Assembly (NCBI RefSeq): GCF_000482485.1
Contig: NZ_KI519437.1
Span: forward strand, 62,001 to 126,000
Reading direction: 5' to 3'
Source: Paucisalibacillus globulus DSM 18846
GTDB taxonomy: Bacteria > Bacillota > Bacilli > Bacillales > Amphibacillaceae
Length of the DNA: 64,000 bases
The notes under the pieces are model-generated. The model ran no database searches. It saw only the letters and a list, made by a program, of their open reading frames with translations, and was not told the DNA's origin. This document shows positions 18,105 to 27,737 of this stretch, piece by piece. Positions within the stretch are counted from its first letter, which is position 1, and each line of letters begins with the position of its first letter. Both the position numbers and the translations under genes were made by a program.

Positions 18105-19105
18105 TACATTCGGCGCTCATTAAAAAACAGCGAATTATTATTACGATTACTTTACTACTCATTCTAGCTACCGTTATTCTAGGAATGGGTATAGGGTCTG
18201 CTAGTTTATCCTTTGATAGACTCATAGCAACGTTTTTAGGTGACGGTACCTTTAAAGAGGAATTCATTTTATTCTCTATTCGATTACCTCGAATATTGAT
18301 AACGTTATTAGCGGGGATGGCTCTTGCTTTATCCGGTTCCATTTTACAAGGAATAACAAAAAATGATTTAGCAGACCCAGGTATTATCGGGATTAATTCT
18401 GGTGCAGGTGTTGCTGTAGCTGTTTTCTTTTTACTTTTCCCGGTAGAGGCTGGACCTTTTGTTTATATGATTCCACTGGTCGGATTTATTGGTGCGATGA
18501 TAACTGGATTTCTTATCTATTTGTTTTCCTATAATAAACGTAATGGAATGCAACCTATAAGCTTAATTCTCGTCGGGGTCGGATTCTCCACTGCACTTTC
18601 CGGAGCTATGATTGTAATTATATCTTCTGCAGAGCGGACAAAAGTTGATTTCATAGCAAAATGGCTGGCAGGAAATATATGGGGAACCGATTGGCCATTT
18701 ATATGGGCGCTTCTTCCGTGGCTAGTCATCCTGATTCCATTTACGTTATACAAAGCAAACCGACTAAATCTATTAGCAATGAGTGAACCAGTTGCCATTG
18801 GGGTTGGCGTTTCTATTAAACGAGAACGGATCGTGTTACTTCTAACAGCTGTTGCATTAGCAGCTGCGGCCGTGTCTGTCACAGGAGGTATTAGCTTTAT
18901 CGGTCTAATGGCTCCACATATTGCAAAAGCTTTAATAGGACCAAGAAACCAACTTTTTATTCCAATTTCTATTTTACTTGGAGCTTGGCTATTATTATTC
19001 GCTGATACACTAGGCCGAAATATAATAGAAACCACGATCCCCGCCGGAATAATGGTCTCCATAATCGGAGCACCCTATTTTGTTTATTTGTTGTTGAAAA
19101 AGTAA
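18101..19105 (+). CDS. FecCD-family siderophore permease 2
   Basis: A 334-residue partner permease. It has GMALALSGSILQGITKNDLA and the coupling motif VTGGISFIGLMAPHIAKAL. Last gene of the iron operon; REP palindrome 6 begins 4 bases after the stop and may act as a transcription stop or mRNA end protector. Confidence 0.93.
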   Translation: MIHSALIKKQRIIITITLLLILATVILGMGIGSASLSFDRLIATFLGDGTFKEEFILFSIRLPRILITLLAGMALALSGSILQGITKNDLADPGIIGINSGAGVAVAVFFLLFPVEAGPFVYMIPLVGFIGAMITGFLIYLFSYNKRNGMQPISLILVGVGFSTALSGAMIVIISSAERTKVDFIAKWLAGNIWGTDWPFIWALLPWLVILIPFTLYKANRLNLLAMSEPVAIGVGVSIKRERIVLLLTAVALAAAAVSVTGGISFIGLMAPHIAKALIGPRNQLFIPISILLGAWLLLFADTLGRNIIETTIPAGIMVSIIGAPYFVYLLLKK

Positions 19106-19108
19106 AGA

Positions 19109-19159
19109 ACCATGGGGACAGGTACCTTGGCTTTGAGCCAAGGTACCTGTCCCCATGGT
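19109..19159. repeat. REP-like palindrome 6
   Basis: Arms ACCATGGGGACAGGTACCTT with inner GGCT/AGCC, perfect. It separates the convergent permease and Gly-rich genes and almost touches both stop codons. Confidence 0.95.
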
Positions 19160-19160
19160 C

Positions 19161-19517
19161 TTAATAGTATCCACCGTATGGGTAGGGTGGGTAGCCTACC
19201 TGAGGATAACCTGGATAGTATCCGTAATATGGATTGGGGTTATACGGATAGGGATAGGGGCCGGGAGAATTAATTAGCGATCCTGCTAGTAACCCACCTG
19301 CTAAACCACCTAAAAATGGAAGCCCACCCCCACCTTGAAAACCTCCCTGTGGTCCGTGAGATGGTTTACCATAGCCACCATGATAACCTGGATTACCATG
19401 CGGGCCATGATGCCCACCTCCATGTCCATGCTTAGGTTCCCTCATCATTTCCACCTGTCCATTTTCTTGTTCATATAAATAAGGCATTGGATTTGTTTGA
19501 TACCATTCATTATTCAT
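19161..19517 (-). CDS. Gly/Pro/Tyr/His-rich low-complexity protein, possibly spore-coat-like
   Basis: A 118-residue protein. The N-terminus (NNEWYQTNPMPYLYEQENG) is ordinary; then His/Gly repeats (HGHGGGHHGPHGNPGYHGG), a short hydrophobic Gly/Leu stretch (GGLAGGLLAGSL) and a C-terminal Pro/Tyr-rich tail of PYPYNPNPYYG type. Such composition is common in spore-coat and spore-surface proteins of Bacillaceae, but composition is the only evidence. The stop abuts REP 6. Confidence 0.6.
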   Translation of the reverse strand: MNNEWYQTNPMPYLYEQENGQVEMMREPKHGHGGGHHGPHGNPGYHGGYGKPSHGPQGGFQGGGGLPFLGGLAGGLLAGSLINSPGPYPYPYNPNPYYGYYPGYPQVGYPPYPYGGYY

Positions 19518-19955
19518 ATCATTATCCCTCGTTTCCTAATTTCTCCGTCCATACAACATATGCGACTGCCTAAATAAGTTGTTGGGCAACTGTCCATGAA
19601 ACTAGATATTAACCTACCACTCTCTAGACAATACTATTTCGACAGTATTCATGTAATTATCTACTTCTTTATTAAATATGGAATCAACCTAGGAATATAA
19701 TCAATTGGAACCTTTGTACATAAACTAATTCGACTTCTCAAGCATTACGTCCTACTACCGCTATCTTTTTATCCCCCAATCATCCCCTCCAAAAATATTT
19801 TTCCAATTAATCAGAATACATATACACCAACTAAGTATGCGTTTTCATACTAGAATGATTTATTAGATAATTATGAAAAGTATGTAGACAGGTGTTATTA
19901 ATCATGATATAGTAATGAAAATTATTTTTAACTAATCTTGAGGAGGAGGAATCTT
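19518..19955. other. Intergenic region with probable promoter of the transporter operon
   Basis: 438 AT-rich bases between divergent genes. No ORF or known RNA seen. The sequence TATAGTAATGAAAATTATTTTT near 19907-19928 could hold a promoter for the gene at 19956. Confidence 0.35.
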
Positions 19956-21125
19956 ATGTTAAATAATCCACTTATCGCAACCGTAGTAATCTTTGCATTT
20001 ATTGCATTTGGGGAATGGCTTTCCATTAAATCAAGAGCAAGAATCCCAATGTTACTAACAGCAATGGTAGGTTTTATGATTGTGGGCTGGACAGGCTTAC
20101 TTCCAGAGGACATCTTGGAGAAATCTCAATTTGCGGCATTAGGTGCTATTCTTATTGGCCCTGCCATCCTACATATGGGCACCATGATTCCTTTTTCTTT
20201 ACTAAAAAGTCAAATCAAAGCGGTACTTATTTCGTTAGGTGGCTTACTAGTATCAGGTATTTTAATTTTAACTCTCGTAACACTTATTTTCGATTACCCT
20301 ACGGCAGTTGCAGGCGTCGGTCCGATTAGTGGAGGAATCATCGCCTTATTGGTTACCACTGAAAAATTGACTGAAATAGGCTTATCGAGTTTGATAGTCG
20401 TCCCGGCATTAATTGTTGCCTTTCAGGGAGTTATAGGGATGCCATTAGCTCTGAACTTTATGAGAAGATATGCTTTAAAACTCCAAAAGGATATTGATAA
20501 TAACAAATTTGTACCAATGGCAACAGATGAGGAACTAAATGGGAAATCAACAAAAGAAACCAATTCAAACCCAGTAAAAGACAGTATGACATTGAAATTA
20601 TTTTTCGTATTCGTTGGCGCCGCTATCGGAATTGCACTCGGAGAGGTAACACCAATTCACTATAGTCTATGGTGTTTGGCAATAGGAATTGTTGGTCTGA
20701 AGCTTCGCCTATTTGAACCGAAGACACTGGAAAAATCAAATTCATTTACCCTAACTATGATCGGTATTATTTTTGTGGTGATGGGAACGATGGCAGGAGT
20801 AACCCCACAGGATGCGTTAAGTAATTTACCTAGTGTTGTAACCATTCTTGTTATTGGTACGATCGGGCTTTCTATTGGCGGATATTTAACATCCAGATTA
20901 GTAAAATGGCACCCCTATAAAGGTATGCCCGTTGCTTTAACCGCGTTATTCGGATTTCCTGGAGACTATATACTTTGTGAGGAAGTTTCAAGAAGTATCG
21001 GACGAAATAAACAGGAAGAAAAATTGATTTTCAATGAATTACTAGCACCAATGCTCATTGGTGGATTTACAACGGTAACCATCATGTCCGTTATTATTGC
21101 CGGTGTATTAGTTCAGACATTGTAA
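19956..21125 (+). CDS. Sodium:glutamate-symporter-like membrane transporter
   Basis: A 389-residue protein with about ten membrane helices. ATG 19956 follows GAGGAGGAGGAATCTT, which rules out the longer frame. The two halves are separated by a hydrophilic loop (about residues 180-206). Conserved Gly-rich re-entrant-like segments are VAGVGPISGGIIAL and ALFGFPGDYILCEEVSRSIG, resembling Na+/glutamate symporter-like families. It is 42 bases upstream of an amidohydrolase and probably imports that enzyme's substrate, an acylated amino acid or small peptide. Confidence 0.7.
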   Translation: MLNNPLIATVVIFAFIAFGEWLSIKSRARIPMLLTAMVGFMIVGWTGLLPEDILEKSQFAALGAILIGPAILHMGTMIPFSLLKSQIKAVLISLGGLLVSGILILTLVTLIFDYPTAVAGVGPISGGIIALLVTTEKLTEIGLSSLIVVPALIVAFQGVIGMPLALNFMRRYALKLQKDIDNNKFVPMATDEELNGKSTKETNSNPVKDSMTLKLFFVFVGAAIGIALGEVTPIHYSLWCLAIGIVGLKLRLFEPKTLEKSNSFTLTMIGIIFVVMGTMAGVTPQDALSNLPSVVTILVIGTIGLSIGGYLTSRLVKWHPYKGMPVALTALFGFPGDYILCEEVSRSIGRNKQEEKLIFNELLAPMLIGGFTTVTIMSVIIAGVLVQTL

Positions 21126-21167
21126 TCTAGCAATTTTTTTTAATTAACTTAAATGGGGGAATGAAAT

Positions 21168-22409
21168 ATGGCTAAACAATTGATTAAAAATGGATTAGTG
21201 ATTGATGGTAATGGTGGGGAACCAAAAAAGGGATACGTTGTTGTTACAGAGGATGAACGCATTGTATATGTCGGACAAGAAGCAGATTATTCACCGACTG
21301 GGGAAGAAGTTATTGTTGATGCAGCTGGCGGTACCGTTCTACCAGGACTAATTGATACACATGTCCATATGATGATGGAATATGCACCCCTTTCCGAAAG
21401 ACTTACAACGCCATTTTCATTTATGTATTATCAAGCAGCAAATTACTTGAAAAACACATTATATGCTGGTGTTACGTCGGTAAGGGACGCGCTTGGCACA
21501 GATTTAGGGGTAAAAAAGGCTGTAGAAGAAGGTCTAATTCCCGGTCCACGTTTACAACTTAGTATCAATGCACTCACGATTACAGGCGGTCACGGGGATG
21601 GTTACACCGTATCAGGGAATACATTGGATCTTTTACCTTCAGACTATCCGGGCATGCCAAGTGGGAAATGTGATGGTGTGGAAGAAGTACGTAAAAAGAC
21701 ACGAGAAATGTTGCGTGCTGGTGCAGAGGTCATTAAAGTGCATGCAACTGGAGGCGTATTAAGTGCAACCGATCATCCAGAATTCACCCAGTTTTCCCTA
21801 GAGGAATTAAAAGTCATTGTAGAAGAAGGGCGTTTCCGTAAAGGGGTAAAGGTCATGGCTCATGCACAAGGAGCTGAAGGAATTAAAAATGCTGTAAAAG
21901 CGGGAGTCCATTCCATCGAGCATGGGATTTTTATCGATGATGAGGCCGTTGAGCTTATGCTAGAGAATGGTACGTACTTAGTACCAACTTTATTAGCTCC
22001 TGTTGCCGTATTAGAAAACGCCGCAGAAGTAGGGATGCCTGAGAGTGCTGTCGCAAAATCCAGGGAAGTCATCGAGCATCATAAAGCAAGTTTCACCAAG
22101 GCCTATAAAGCCGGTGTGAAAATAGCGATGGGTACCGATGCTGGCGTCATGAAGCATGGTACCAATCTCCGTGAACTTGGATTAATGAAGGATGCGGGCA
22201 TGTCACCGATGGATACGATTATTGCATCCACCAAGACAGCAGCGGAATGTCTGGGTTGGGAAGATAAAGTTGGGACACTTGAAAAGGGTAAGCTTGCGGA
22301 CATAATCGTTGTAAAAGGAAATCCATTGGAGGATATCTACTCCCTTGCCAATAACGATAATATCCAGGTCGTCATCAAGGATGGGAAAGTGGAGAAAAAC
22401 CTATTATAA
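21168..22409 (+). CDS. Metal-dependent amidohydrolase (imidazolonepropionase/prolidase-like)
   Basis: A 413-residue cytosolic hydrolase of the amidohydrolase superfamily. Metal ligands visible: DTHVHMM (HxH on strand 1), the probable carboxylated lysine in AEVIKVHATGG, histidines in KVMAHAQG and HSIEHGIF, and the catalytic aspartate in AMGTDAGV. The C-terminal beta sandwich ends GKLADIIVVKGNPLEDI. Relatives cleave Xaa-Pro or Xaa-Arg/Lys dipeptides or N-acyl amino acids. It forms an operon with the upstream transporter. Exact substrate not deducible. Confidence 0.85.
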   Translation: MAKQLIKNGLVIDGNGGEPKKGYVVVTEDERIVYVGQEADYSPTGEEVIVDAAGGTVLPGLIDTHVHMMMEYAPLSERLTTPFSFMYYQAANYLKNTLYAGVTSVRDALGTDLGVKKAVEEGLIPGPRLQLSINALTITGGHGDGYTVSGNTLDLLPSDYPGMPSGKCDGVEEVRKKTREMLRAGAEVIKVHATGGVLSATDHPEFTQFSLEELKVIVEEGRFRKGVKVMAHAQGAEGIKNAVKAGVHSIEHGIFIDDEAVELMLENGTYLVPTLLAPVAVLENAAEVGMPESAVAKSREVIEHHKASFTKAYKAGVKIAMGTDAGVMKHGTNLRELGLMKDAGMSPMDTIIASTKTAAECLGWEDKVGTLEKGKLADIIVVKGNPLEDIYSLANNDNIQVVIKDGKVEKNLL

Positions 22410-22436
22410 ATTACACATATAAGAAGTACTGTAAAG

Positions 22437-22482
22437 CTGGCATTTCCCGGAGTTTCTTGACTTCGGAGAACTGCCGGCTACT
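22437..22482. terminator. Stem-loop after the amidohydrolase gene
   Basis: AGCTGGCATTTCCCGGAG can pair with CTTCGGAGAACTGCCGGCT with a few mismatches. No clear T run follows, so a terminator role is uncertain. Confidence 0.4.
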
Positions 22483-22523
22483 GCATTAGTTAGAAGGACT
22501 CCCCCTAACACGCTATCAATCCT

Positions 22524-23419
22524 TCATACATCCAAGATTCGACTGGCACACTTAGATCGATACATAGCTCTATCTGCCTCTTTAAGCATTTTCTCTAAAT
22601 CTGCATCTGAAACATTTGTTGTGTAAGTCCAGCCAATATTAGCTGAAACCTCAATCATTTGGTCGTTCATCTCCATTGGATTTTCCAATGCAAGTTTAAT
22701 TCGATCTGCTATCCTTTCCGGTACTTGATGATCGATGTTGGACAATAAGATCACAAACTCATCTCCACCTAATCGACAAAGTAAATCGGAATCTCTTAAT
22801 AGATTATTTACCCTCCAAGCAACATTCTCCAATACGTAATCTCCAACTTCATGTCCATATGTATCATTTATTCTTTTAAACCCATTCATATCAATAAATA
22901 GCAGTGCAATAGAAGGCGTTTTTAAATCCTTTAATAGTTGAAATTTTTCTTTGAGTAATAACCGATTTGCTGCCCCAGTTAGCGAATCACGGAAGGCTAT
23001 ATCCTGTAGCTCTGTGTTTGCCTTTCTTATTCTATGAACAAATGTTACTAAAAAGGCAGTAATAAATATGCCAAATAAAACGAGATAAATTACATCCGTC
23101 CTCACGACATTCGGAAAAATTTCATCTTGAAAGTAAAAATAAGAATATAACGTAAGAATGACAGAAGCAAAACCGGCAATTATGATCAATCGGAAACTTT
23201 GATAGATGGCACTTAATGGAAGAGCCAACCACATGAAAAGATAATTTACTAGATAGGGAGAATTATTTAATAGGAAATAGAAATAAATAGAAATGCTGGA
23301 GGAAAAATACTTGCTAATCCTTCAATAGAGATATTAATCATTACTTGTATAAAATAAAAAATACTAATTAAACTGAACAAAATCACATTTCGTCGATGTA
23401 TTAGTTTATTTTCAACCAT
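22524..23419 (-). pseudogene. Membrane-bound GGDEF diguanylate cyclase, frameshifted
   Basis: The gene starts at ATG 23419 after AGGAAGAG and reads MVENKLIHRRNVILFSLISI up to a stop at 23267. A second frame (22524-23234) continues the membrane segments and the cyclase. The catalytic part is intact: FRDSLTGAANRLLLKEKF, FIDMNGFKRINDTYGHEVGD, CRLGGDEFVILL and ADRAMYRSK. The break lies in the tandem 10-base repeat AATAGAAATA/AATAGAAATG at 23276-23295; adding one 10-base unit, or one base, would rejoin the frames. It may be a mutation, a sequencing error or an off-state of a variable gene. Confidence 0.8.
23276..23295. repeat. Two-copy 10-base tandem repeat at the GGDEF frameshift
   Basis: AATAGAAATA followed by AATAGAAATG. 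A third copy would restore a stop-free frame through the membrane segment. Confidence 0.7.
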
Positions 23420-23529
23420 AGTTACTCTTCCTGTTCCCGTCTTATAGATGTATATTCGATTCTTATGAAACAATATAATTGCTTTACCTTTTCATTATAG
23501 CTTAAGCAACGTTCTTATGGAACTATGGA

Positions 23530-23580
23530 ACCATGGGGACAGGTACCTTGGCATGAAGCCAAGGTACCTGTCCCCATGGT
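23530..23580. repeat. REP-like palindrome 7
   Basis: Perfect arms ACCATGGGGACAGGTACCTT with inner GGC/GCC, located upstream of both the GGDEF gene and the SDR gene, an exception to the usual 3'-end position. Confidence 0.95.
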
Positions 23581-23718
23581 CGGTTTAATAAACGCTACAA
23601 TTCTTTCATAAAAGAATGTCTATATTGTGAATAAAGTATGTGAAGTATTGAGCAAAGTAAATATTAGTATTATTATAAAGCTGTGGAAAACAAATTATTA
23701 TTCGGAGGTGCTAATTGT

Positions 23719-24477
23719 ATGAAGCTTAAAAATAAAGTAGCTGTTATAACTGGTGCTGGTGCTGGCATGGGAAGAGCAATCGCTTTACTCTATGCAAAAG
23801 AAGGTGCCAAAGTAGTTGCCACAGATATTAATGAGGAAAGTGTTCAATCTTTAACCGACGAAATTATAGAAGCAGGTGGAGAAGCTACACCTGTTGTAAC
23901 AAATGTTGCCAAAGAAGAAGATGTTCAAAAGATGATTGATATTGCAGTTGAAACGTATGGTACTTTAGATATTCTAGTAAATAATGCAGGAATAATGGAT
24001 AACTTTGTACCTGCTGTAGAACTAACAGATGAATTATGGGAAAGAATATTGGCGGTAAACACAACCGGTACCATGCGAGCAATTCGTAAAGCATTACCGA
24101 TATTTTTAGAAAAGAAGAGTGGGGTTATCATTAACAACGCTTCTGTCGGTGGGCTTTATGGTTCCCGTGCTGGTACAGCATACACAGCATCAAAACATGC
24201 CGTCATTGGACTGACTAAAAACATTGGTTTCCAATATGCCATGGAAGGAATACGCTGTAATGCGATTGCTCCAGGTGGCGTAAACACAAACATTGGCACC
24301 ACCATGAATAACCCAAGCAAATTTGGTATGGAGCGAGCAATGAGCGGATCGCAAAATAACCCGCGTAGTGGAGAGCCTGAAGAAATTGCTACTGTCGCAC
24401 TATTCTTAGGCTCCGAAGACTCTAGCTTTGTAAACGGACAAGTCATCACAGCCGACGGCGGCTGGACTGCTTACTAA
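23719..24477 (+). CDS. Short-chain dehydrogenase/reductase
   Basis: A 252-residue classical SDR. The start at 23719 is preferred because TCGGAGGTG lies 8 bases upstream. Cofactor motif TGAGAGMGR (residues 11-19), acidic residue in ATDINEE pointing to NAD(H) preference, NNAG, catalytic Ser in NNASVGG and YTASK. C-terminal AVALFLGSEDSSFVNG-type segment and ITADGGWT are typical. Substrate unknown. REP 8 separates it from the alcohol dehydrogenase gene. Confidence 0.88.
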   Translation: MKLKNKVAVITGAGAGMGRAIALLYAKEGAKVVATDINEESVQSLTDEIIEAGGEATPVVTNVAKEEDVQKMIDIAVETYGTLDILVNNAGIMDNFVPAVELTDELWERILAVNTTGTMRAIRKALPIFLEKKSGVIINNASVGGLYGSRAGTAYTASKHAVIGLTKNIGFQYAMEGIRCNAIAPGGVNTNIGTTMNNPSKFGMERAMSGSQNNPRSGEPEEIATVALFLGSEDSSFVNGQVITADGGWTAY

Positions 24478-24483
24478 ATCAAG

Positions 24484-24534
24484 GCCACAGGGACAGGTAC
24501 ACTGGCTTAAGGCCAGTGTACCTGTCCCCATGGC
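24484..24534. repeat. REP-like palindrome 8, variant inner arms
   Basis: Inner arms are TACACTGGC/GCCAGTGTA instead of TACCTTGG/CCAAGGTA; both arms changed together, so pairing is kept. The left outer tip is CCACAGGG against CCCCATGG on the right. It begins 7 bases after the SDR stop. Confidence 0.92.
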
Positions 24535-24572
24535 TGGTTTAATATAGTAATACAACAAAGGAGAGAGCATAT

Positions 24573-25607
24573 ATGAAAGCAGTAGTAGTTAATCCAAAAG
24601 GTAAAGCAAACATTGAAGTTATTGAAAAGGAATTACGTCCATTAAAGCCAGGTGAAGCACTAGTTGATGTAGAATATTGTGGGGTATGCCACACGGATCT
24701 CCATGTAGCTGCTGGTGATTTTGGTAAGGTGGACGGTCGTATTCTTGGCCATGAGGGCATCGGTATTGTATCAAAAGTGGCGGATGGTGTTACTAGCTTA
24801 AAGATTGGAGATAGAGTTAGCATTGCATGGATGTTCCAAGCTTGTGGTAGATGTGAGTATTGTACAACAGGCAGAGAAACTTTTTGTCGTGATGTTCAGA
24901 ACTCTGGCTATAGTGTGGACGGCGGTATGGCCGAACAATGTATTGTAACAGCTGACTATGCGGTAAAGGTTCCTGAGGGATTAGACCCAGCCCAAGCTAG
25001 CAGTATTACATGTGCTGGGGTAACTACTTATAAGGCTATCAAGGTTGCAGACATTAAACCTGGACAATGGATCGTCATCTATGGTTGTGGTGGGCTAGGT
25101 AATCTTGCTATCCAATATGCTAAGCATGTATTTAATGCGAATGTTATAGCTATTGATATTAATGATGATAAATTAGCATTAGCTAAAGAAATTGGTGCGG
25201 ATTTAACAATTAACCCTGTCACAGAAGGGGATGCCGATAAAGTTATCCAAGAACAGGTTGGCGGAGCACATGCCGCTGTTGTTACTGCGGTTTCTAAAGT
25301 TGCATTTAATTCAGCAGTCAACGCAGTTCGTGCATGTGGTAAGGTAATTGCCGTAGGTTTACCATCTGAAACGATGGATTTAAATATTCCACGCTTAGTA
25401 CTTGATGGTATAGAAGTGGTCGGATCCTTAGTTGGTACTCGCAAAGACTTAGAGGAAGCTTTCCAATTTGGGGCAGAGGGTAAAGTAGTACCAATTGTTC
25501 AAACTCGTTGCTTACATGAAGTACAAGACATATTTGAAGAAATGGAACAAGGTAAGATTCAAGGGCGTATGGTGATTGATTTTAAACAACACGCATGTCA
25601 TTGCTAG
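24573..25607 (+). CDS. adhP: Zinc-dependent alcohol dehydrogenase (AdhP type)
   Basis: A 344-residue medium-chain dehydrogenase. Catalytic zinc ligands are Cys in CGVCHTDLH and His in GHEGIG; structural zinc Cys are in [15 protein letters not shown]. The Rossmann motif is [14 protein letters not shown], with VIAIDIND as NAD-binding strand end. It oxidises primary alcohols or reduces aldehydes with NAD(H), as in E. coli AdhP and Bacillus AdhT. Strong ribosome site (AAAGGAGAGAGC). The C-terminal tail HACHC is unusual and may bind metal or be incidental. Confidence 0.92.
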   Translation: MKAVVVNPKGKANIEVIEKELRPLKPGEALVDVEYCGVCHTDLHVAAGDFGKVDGRILGHEGIGIVSKVADGVTSLKIGDRVSIAWMFQACGRCEYCTTGRETFCRDVQNSGYSVDGGMAEQCIVTADYAVKVPEGLDPAQASSITCAGVTTYKAIKVADIKPGQWIVIYGCGGLGNLAIQYAKHVFNANVIAIDINDDKLALAKEIGADLTINPVTEGDADKVIQEQVGGAHAAVVTAVSKVAFNSAVNAVRACGKVIAVGLPSETMDLNIPRLVLDGIEVVGSLVGTRKDLEEAFQFGAEGKVVPIVQTRCLHEVQDIFEEMEQGKIQGRMVIDFKQHACHC

Positions 25608-25691
25608 AATATAGTATTATTAAATACCCACTAGTTTAAATGTTAATTCTTGGTGAATAAAAAAATACAAGCCCACAACAACTACAGAAAA

Positions 25692-25757
25692 ACCATGGGG
25701 ACAGGTACCTTGGCTCAAAGCCAGTGTACCTGTCCCCATGGCTTTTGTCCCCATGGC
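25692..25757. repeat. REP-like palindrome 9, chimeric, with tandem duplication
   Basis: Left inner arm is the ACCTTGG type and right inner arm the CCAGTGT type, as though the two types had recombined. The right tip TGTCCCCATGGCTTT is tandemly duplicated (15 bases, two perfect copies, 25731-25760). Confidence 0.9.
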
Positions 25758-25856
25758 TTTCTCATGTATGCTTTTGATAATTTTTGTCTACGATAATAGT
25801 GTGCTAGATTGAGTAATCAATCTATTAAACTATGCTAATCCATAAGGAGCAGATCG

Positions 25857-26549
25857 ATGGAAATCATTCAAATATTGTTAAAGCTATTGATTGGATTTAT
25901 TTTATTATTTTTCTTAATACGAATTGTTGGCCAAGCCGTAATTGGCCAGTTTACTCCGTACCATTTTATCGCCGCCATTGTACTAAGTGAATTACTAGGA
26001 AATGCCGTCTATGAAAAGAATATATCCATCTTTGAGATCCTACTAACCATTGCCTTCTGGGGTGGAATATTATTTACTGTTGAATATATTTTTCAGAAAT
26101 CCTTATTTTTAAGAACAAACCTAGAAGGAAACCCAGCTATTGTTATCCGTAATGGACAAATTGATCTGGACCAATTAAAGAAGTGTCGCATGAATATTAA
26201 TCAACTTCAAAGTCTCCTTCGCCAAAGTGAGATTTTTTCTATTCGTGAAGTTGCATTTGCTCTAATCGAACCAAATGGAGCTATAAGCATCTTAAAAAAG
26301 TCTACCTATCAAAAAACAACCTTGCAGGATTTAAATTTACCATCCCACGCTGTGTATCTTCCAATAACAATTATTAGAGACGGAAAGTTAATTACTGAAA
26401 ACTTCTTGCAGATAAATAAAGATGACCTTTGGCTAAGTGAACAGTTAAAAATGAAAGGAATAGTCAATATAGAAGATGTTCTTTTCGCAGAATGGTTGGA
26501 AGGTGACGGACTGTATGTAATTCAAAAGGAATCCAGTCCTTATCTTTAA
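25857..26549 (+). CDS. DUF421/YetF-family membrane protein
   Basis: A 230-residue protein. Three N-terminal helices (residues about 7-28, 34-54, 57-80) are followed by the cytoplasmic YetF-like domain. Typical motifs are FLIRIVGQAVIGQFTPYHFI and GNPAIVIRNGQIDLDQLKKCRM, and LQSLLRQSEIFSIREVAFALIEPNG. Members occur in several copies in Bacillus, some in spores, without a settled biochemical function. Single gene with a likely terminator downstream. Confidence 0.88.
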   Translation: MEIIQILLKLLIGFILLFFLIRIVGQAVIGQFTPYHFIAAIVLSELLGNAVYEKNISIFEILLTIAFWGGILFTVEYIFQKSLFLRTNLEGNPAIVIRNGQIDLDQLKKCRMNINQLQSLLRQSEIFSIREVAFALIEPNGAISILKKSTYQKTTLQDLNLPSHAVYLPITIIRDGKLITENFLQINKDDLWLSEQLKMKGIVNIEDVLFAEWLEGDGLYVIQKESSPYL

Positions 26550-26616
26550 GGGCTAAATAATCTTCAGTAACCCCATCATGCTCGTAATAAGCAATATTTC
26601 AAGTTACAAATACATA

Positions 26617-26657
26617 TCCAGAGGTTTCGTCATTAGAAATGCTGGGACCTTTTTTAG
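26617..26657 (+). terminator. Probable intrinsic terminator after DUF421 gene
   Basis: AGAGGTTTC can pair (with G-U pairs) with GGGACCTTTTTT, followed by a T-rich run. Confidence 0.5.
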
Positions 26658-26753
26658 ATTTTTTTCCATAATAATTTTAAACTTGAAACTCCTATTCATT
26701 TAAAACGTATAAAGTAAAAGAAACAAATAGGAAAAAGAATATGGAGGCATATT

Positions 26754-27737
26754 ATGATGAAAGATGCAGTCGATTACATATCTCCAGACAATTTTGGTGC
26801 ATTCTTTTTAGAAGGTAATCCTGAAAAAATATATAAACAATGTAATAAAGACTTCAAAAAGTTAGTAACCATTGGACAATTTAAGGAATTGGTACAGTCA
26901 TATAATCAAAATGTCGAAAGCTACCAATTAATTGATACGACATTGCTAGGATCATCTACTCAATATTTATGGTTAGATAACCATAGTGATAAAGCAATCA
27001 GTGTTGCATTCGATTCTATGAACACGATACAACACCTTTTATTAAAGCCCTACATAACCTTTCCAGAAAGTGACAACCATTATTCAAAAAATACATATAT
27101 CATGCCGATTAAAAATGAATGGTTTGTTTTCTGGGGTGGAACAAATGAATTCATTAACTATCACTACATTTTTGAATCACAACGCTATGCGTATGATTTA
27201 GTTGTGATGAAAGATAAGCAGACCTATAAAAATAACACAATGCGTAATAAAAATTACTTTGCATTCGAACAAGAAGTCGTTGCACCTGCTGATGGTAAGG
27301 TCTTAAAAGTGATTAATACTATTATCGACAACACTCCTGGCGAGATGAATGAATCACAACCAGCAGGAAATTATGTTATTTTAGAGCATCCAAATAAAGA
27401 ATATAGTTTACTCGCCCATTTCAAACAACAATCCATTGCTGTAAAAGAGGGAGATGTTGTGAAGCAAGGTCAAATTATTGGGTTATGTGGAAATTCAGGA
27501 AACTCATCCGAACCACATATTCACTTTCAAGTGATGGATTCCCCGGATTATATGACTTGTCGGTCAATTCGTATCCGTTTTAACGACGGCCTAGAACCAA
27601 TTCAAGGGGATACAGTTACACAAAGTACTCAAAAAGAGAAAGAAAAAATGGATACATTTGATAAAGTTGAAAATGCATTCACTTTAGCCGATGTTTTCTT
27701 GCTTATTCCTCGAATTATCGGCTCTTTTTTTAAGTAA
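26754..27737 (+). CDS. M23-family metallopeptidase with N-terminal DUF3887-like domain
   Basis: A 327-residue protein without an evident signal peptide. Residues about 1-110 resemble DUF3887. The M23 domain (about 140-275) has QRYAYDLVVM, VVAPADGKVLKVI, GNYVILEHPNKEYSLLAHFK, and EPHIHFQVMD with the HxH zinc pair. The position that usually holds the first zinc histidine reads RYAYD, so the aspartate is kept but the histidine is shifted or lost. The C-terminus is hydrophobic (LADVFLLIPRIIGSFF). It may act on peptidoglycan or be a divergent binder. Confidence 0.75.
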   Translation: MMKDAVDYISPDNFGAFFLEGNPEKIYKQCNKDFKKLVTIGQFKELVQSYNQNVESYQLIDTTLLGSSTQYLWLDNHSDKAISVAFDSMNTIQHLLLKPYITFPESDNHYSKNTYIMPIKNEWFVFWGGTNEFINYHYIFESQRYAYDLVVMKDKQTYKNNTMRNKNYFAFEQEVVAPADGKVLKVINTIIDNTPGEMNESQPAGNYVILEHPNKEYSLLAHFKQQSIAVKEGDVVKQGQIIGLCGNSGNSSEPHIHFQVMDSPDYMTCRSIRIRFNDGLEPIQGDTVTQSTQKEKEKMDTFDKVENAFTLADVFLLIPRIIGSFFK

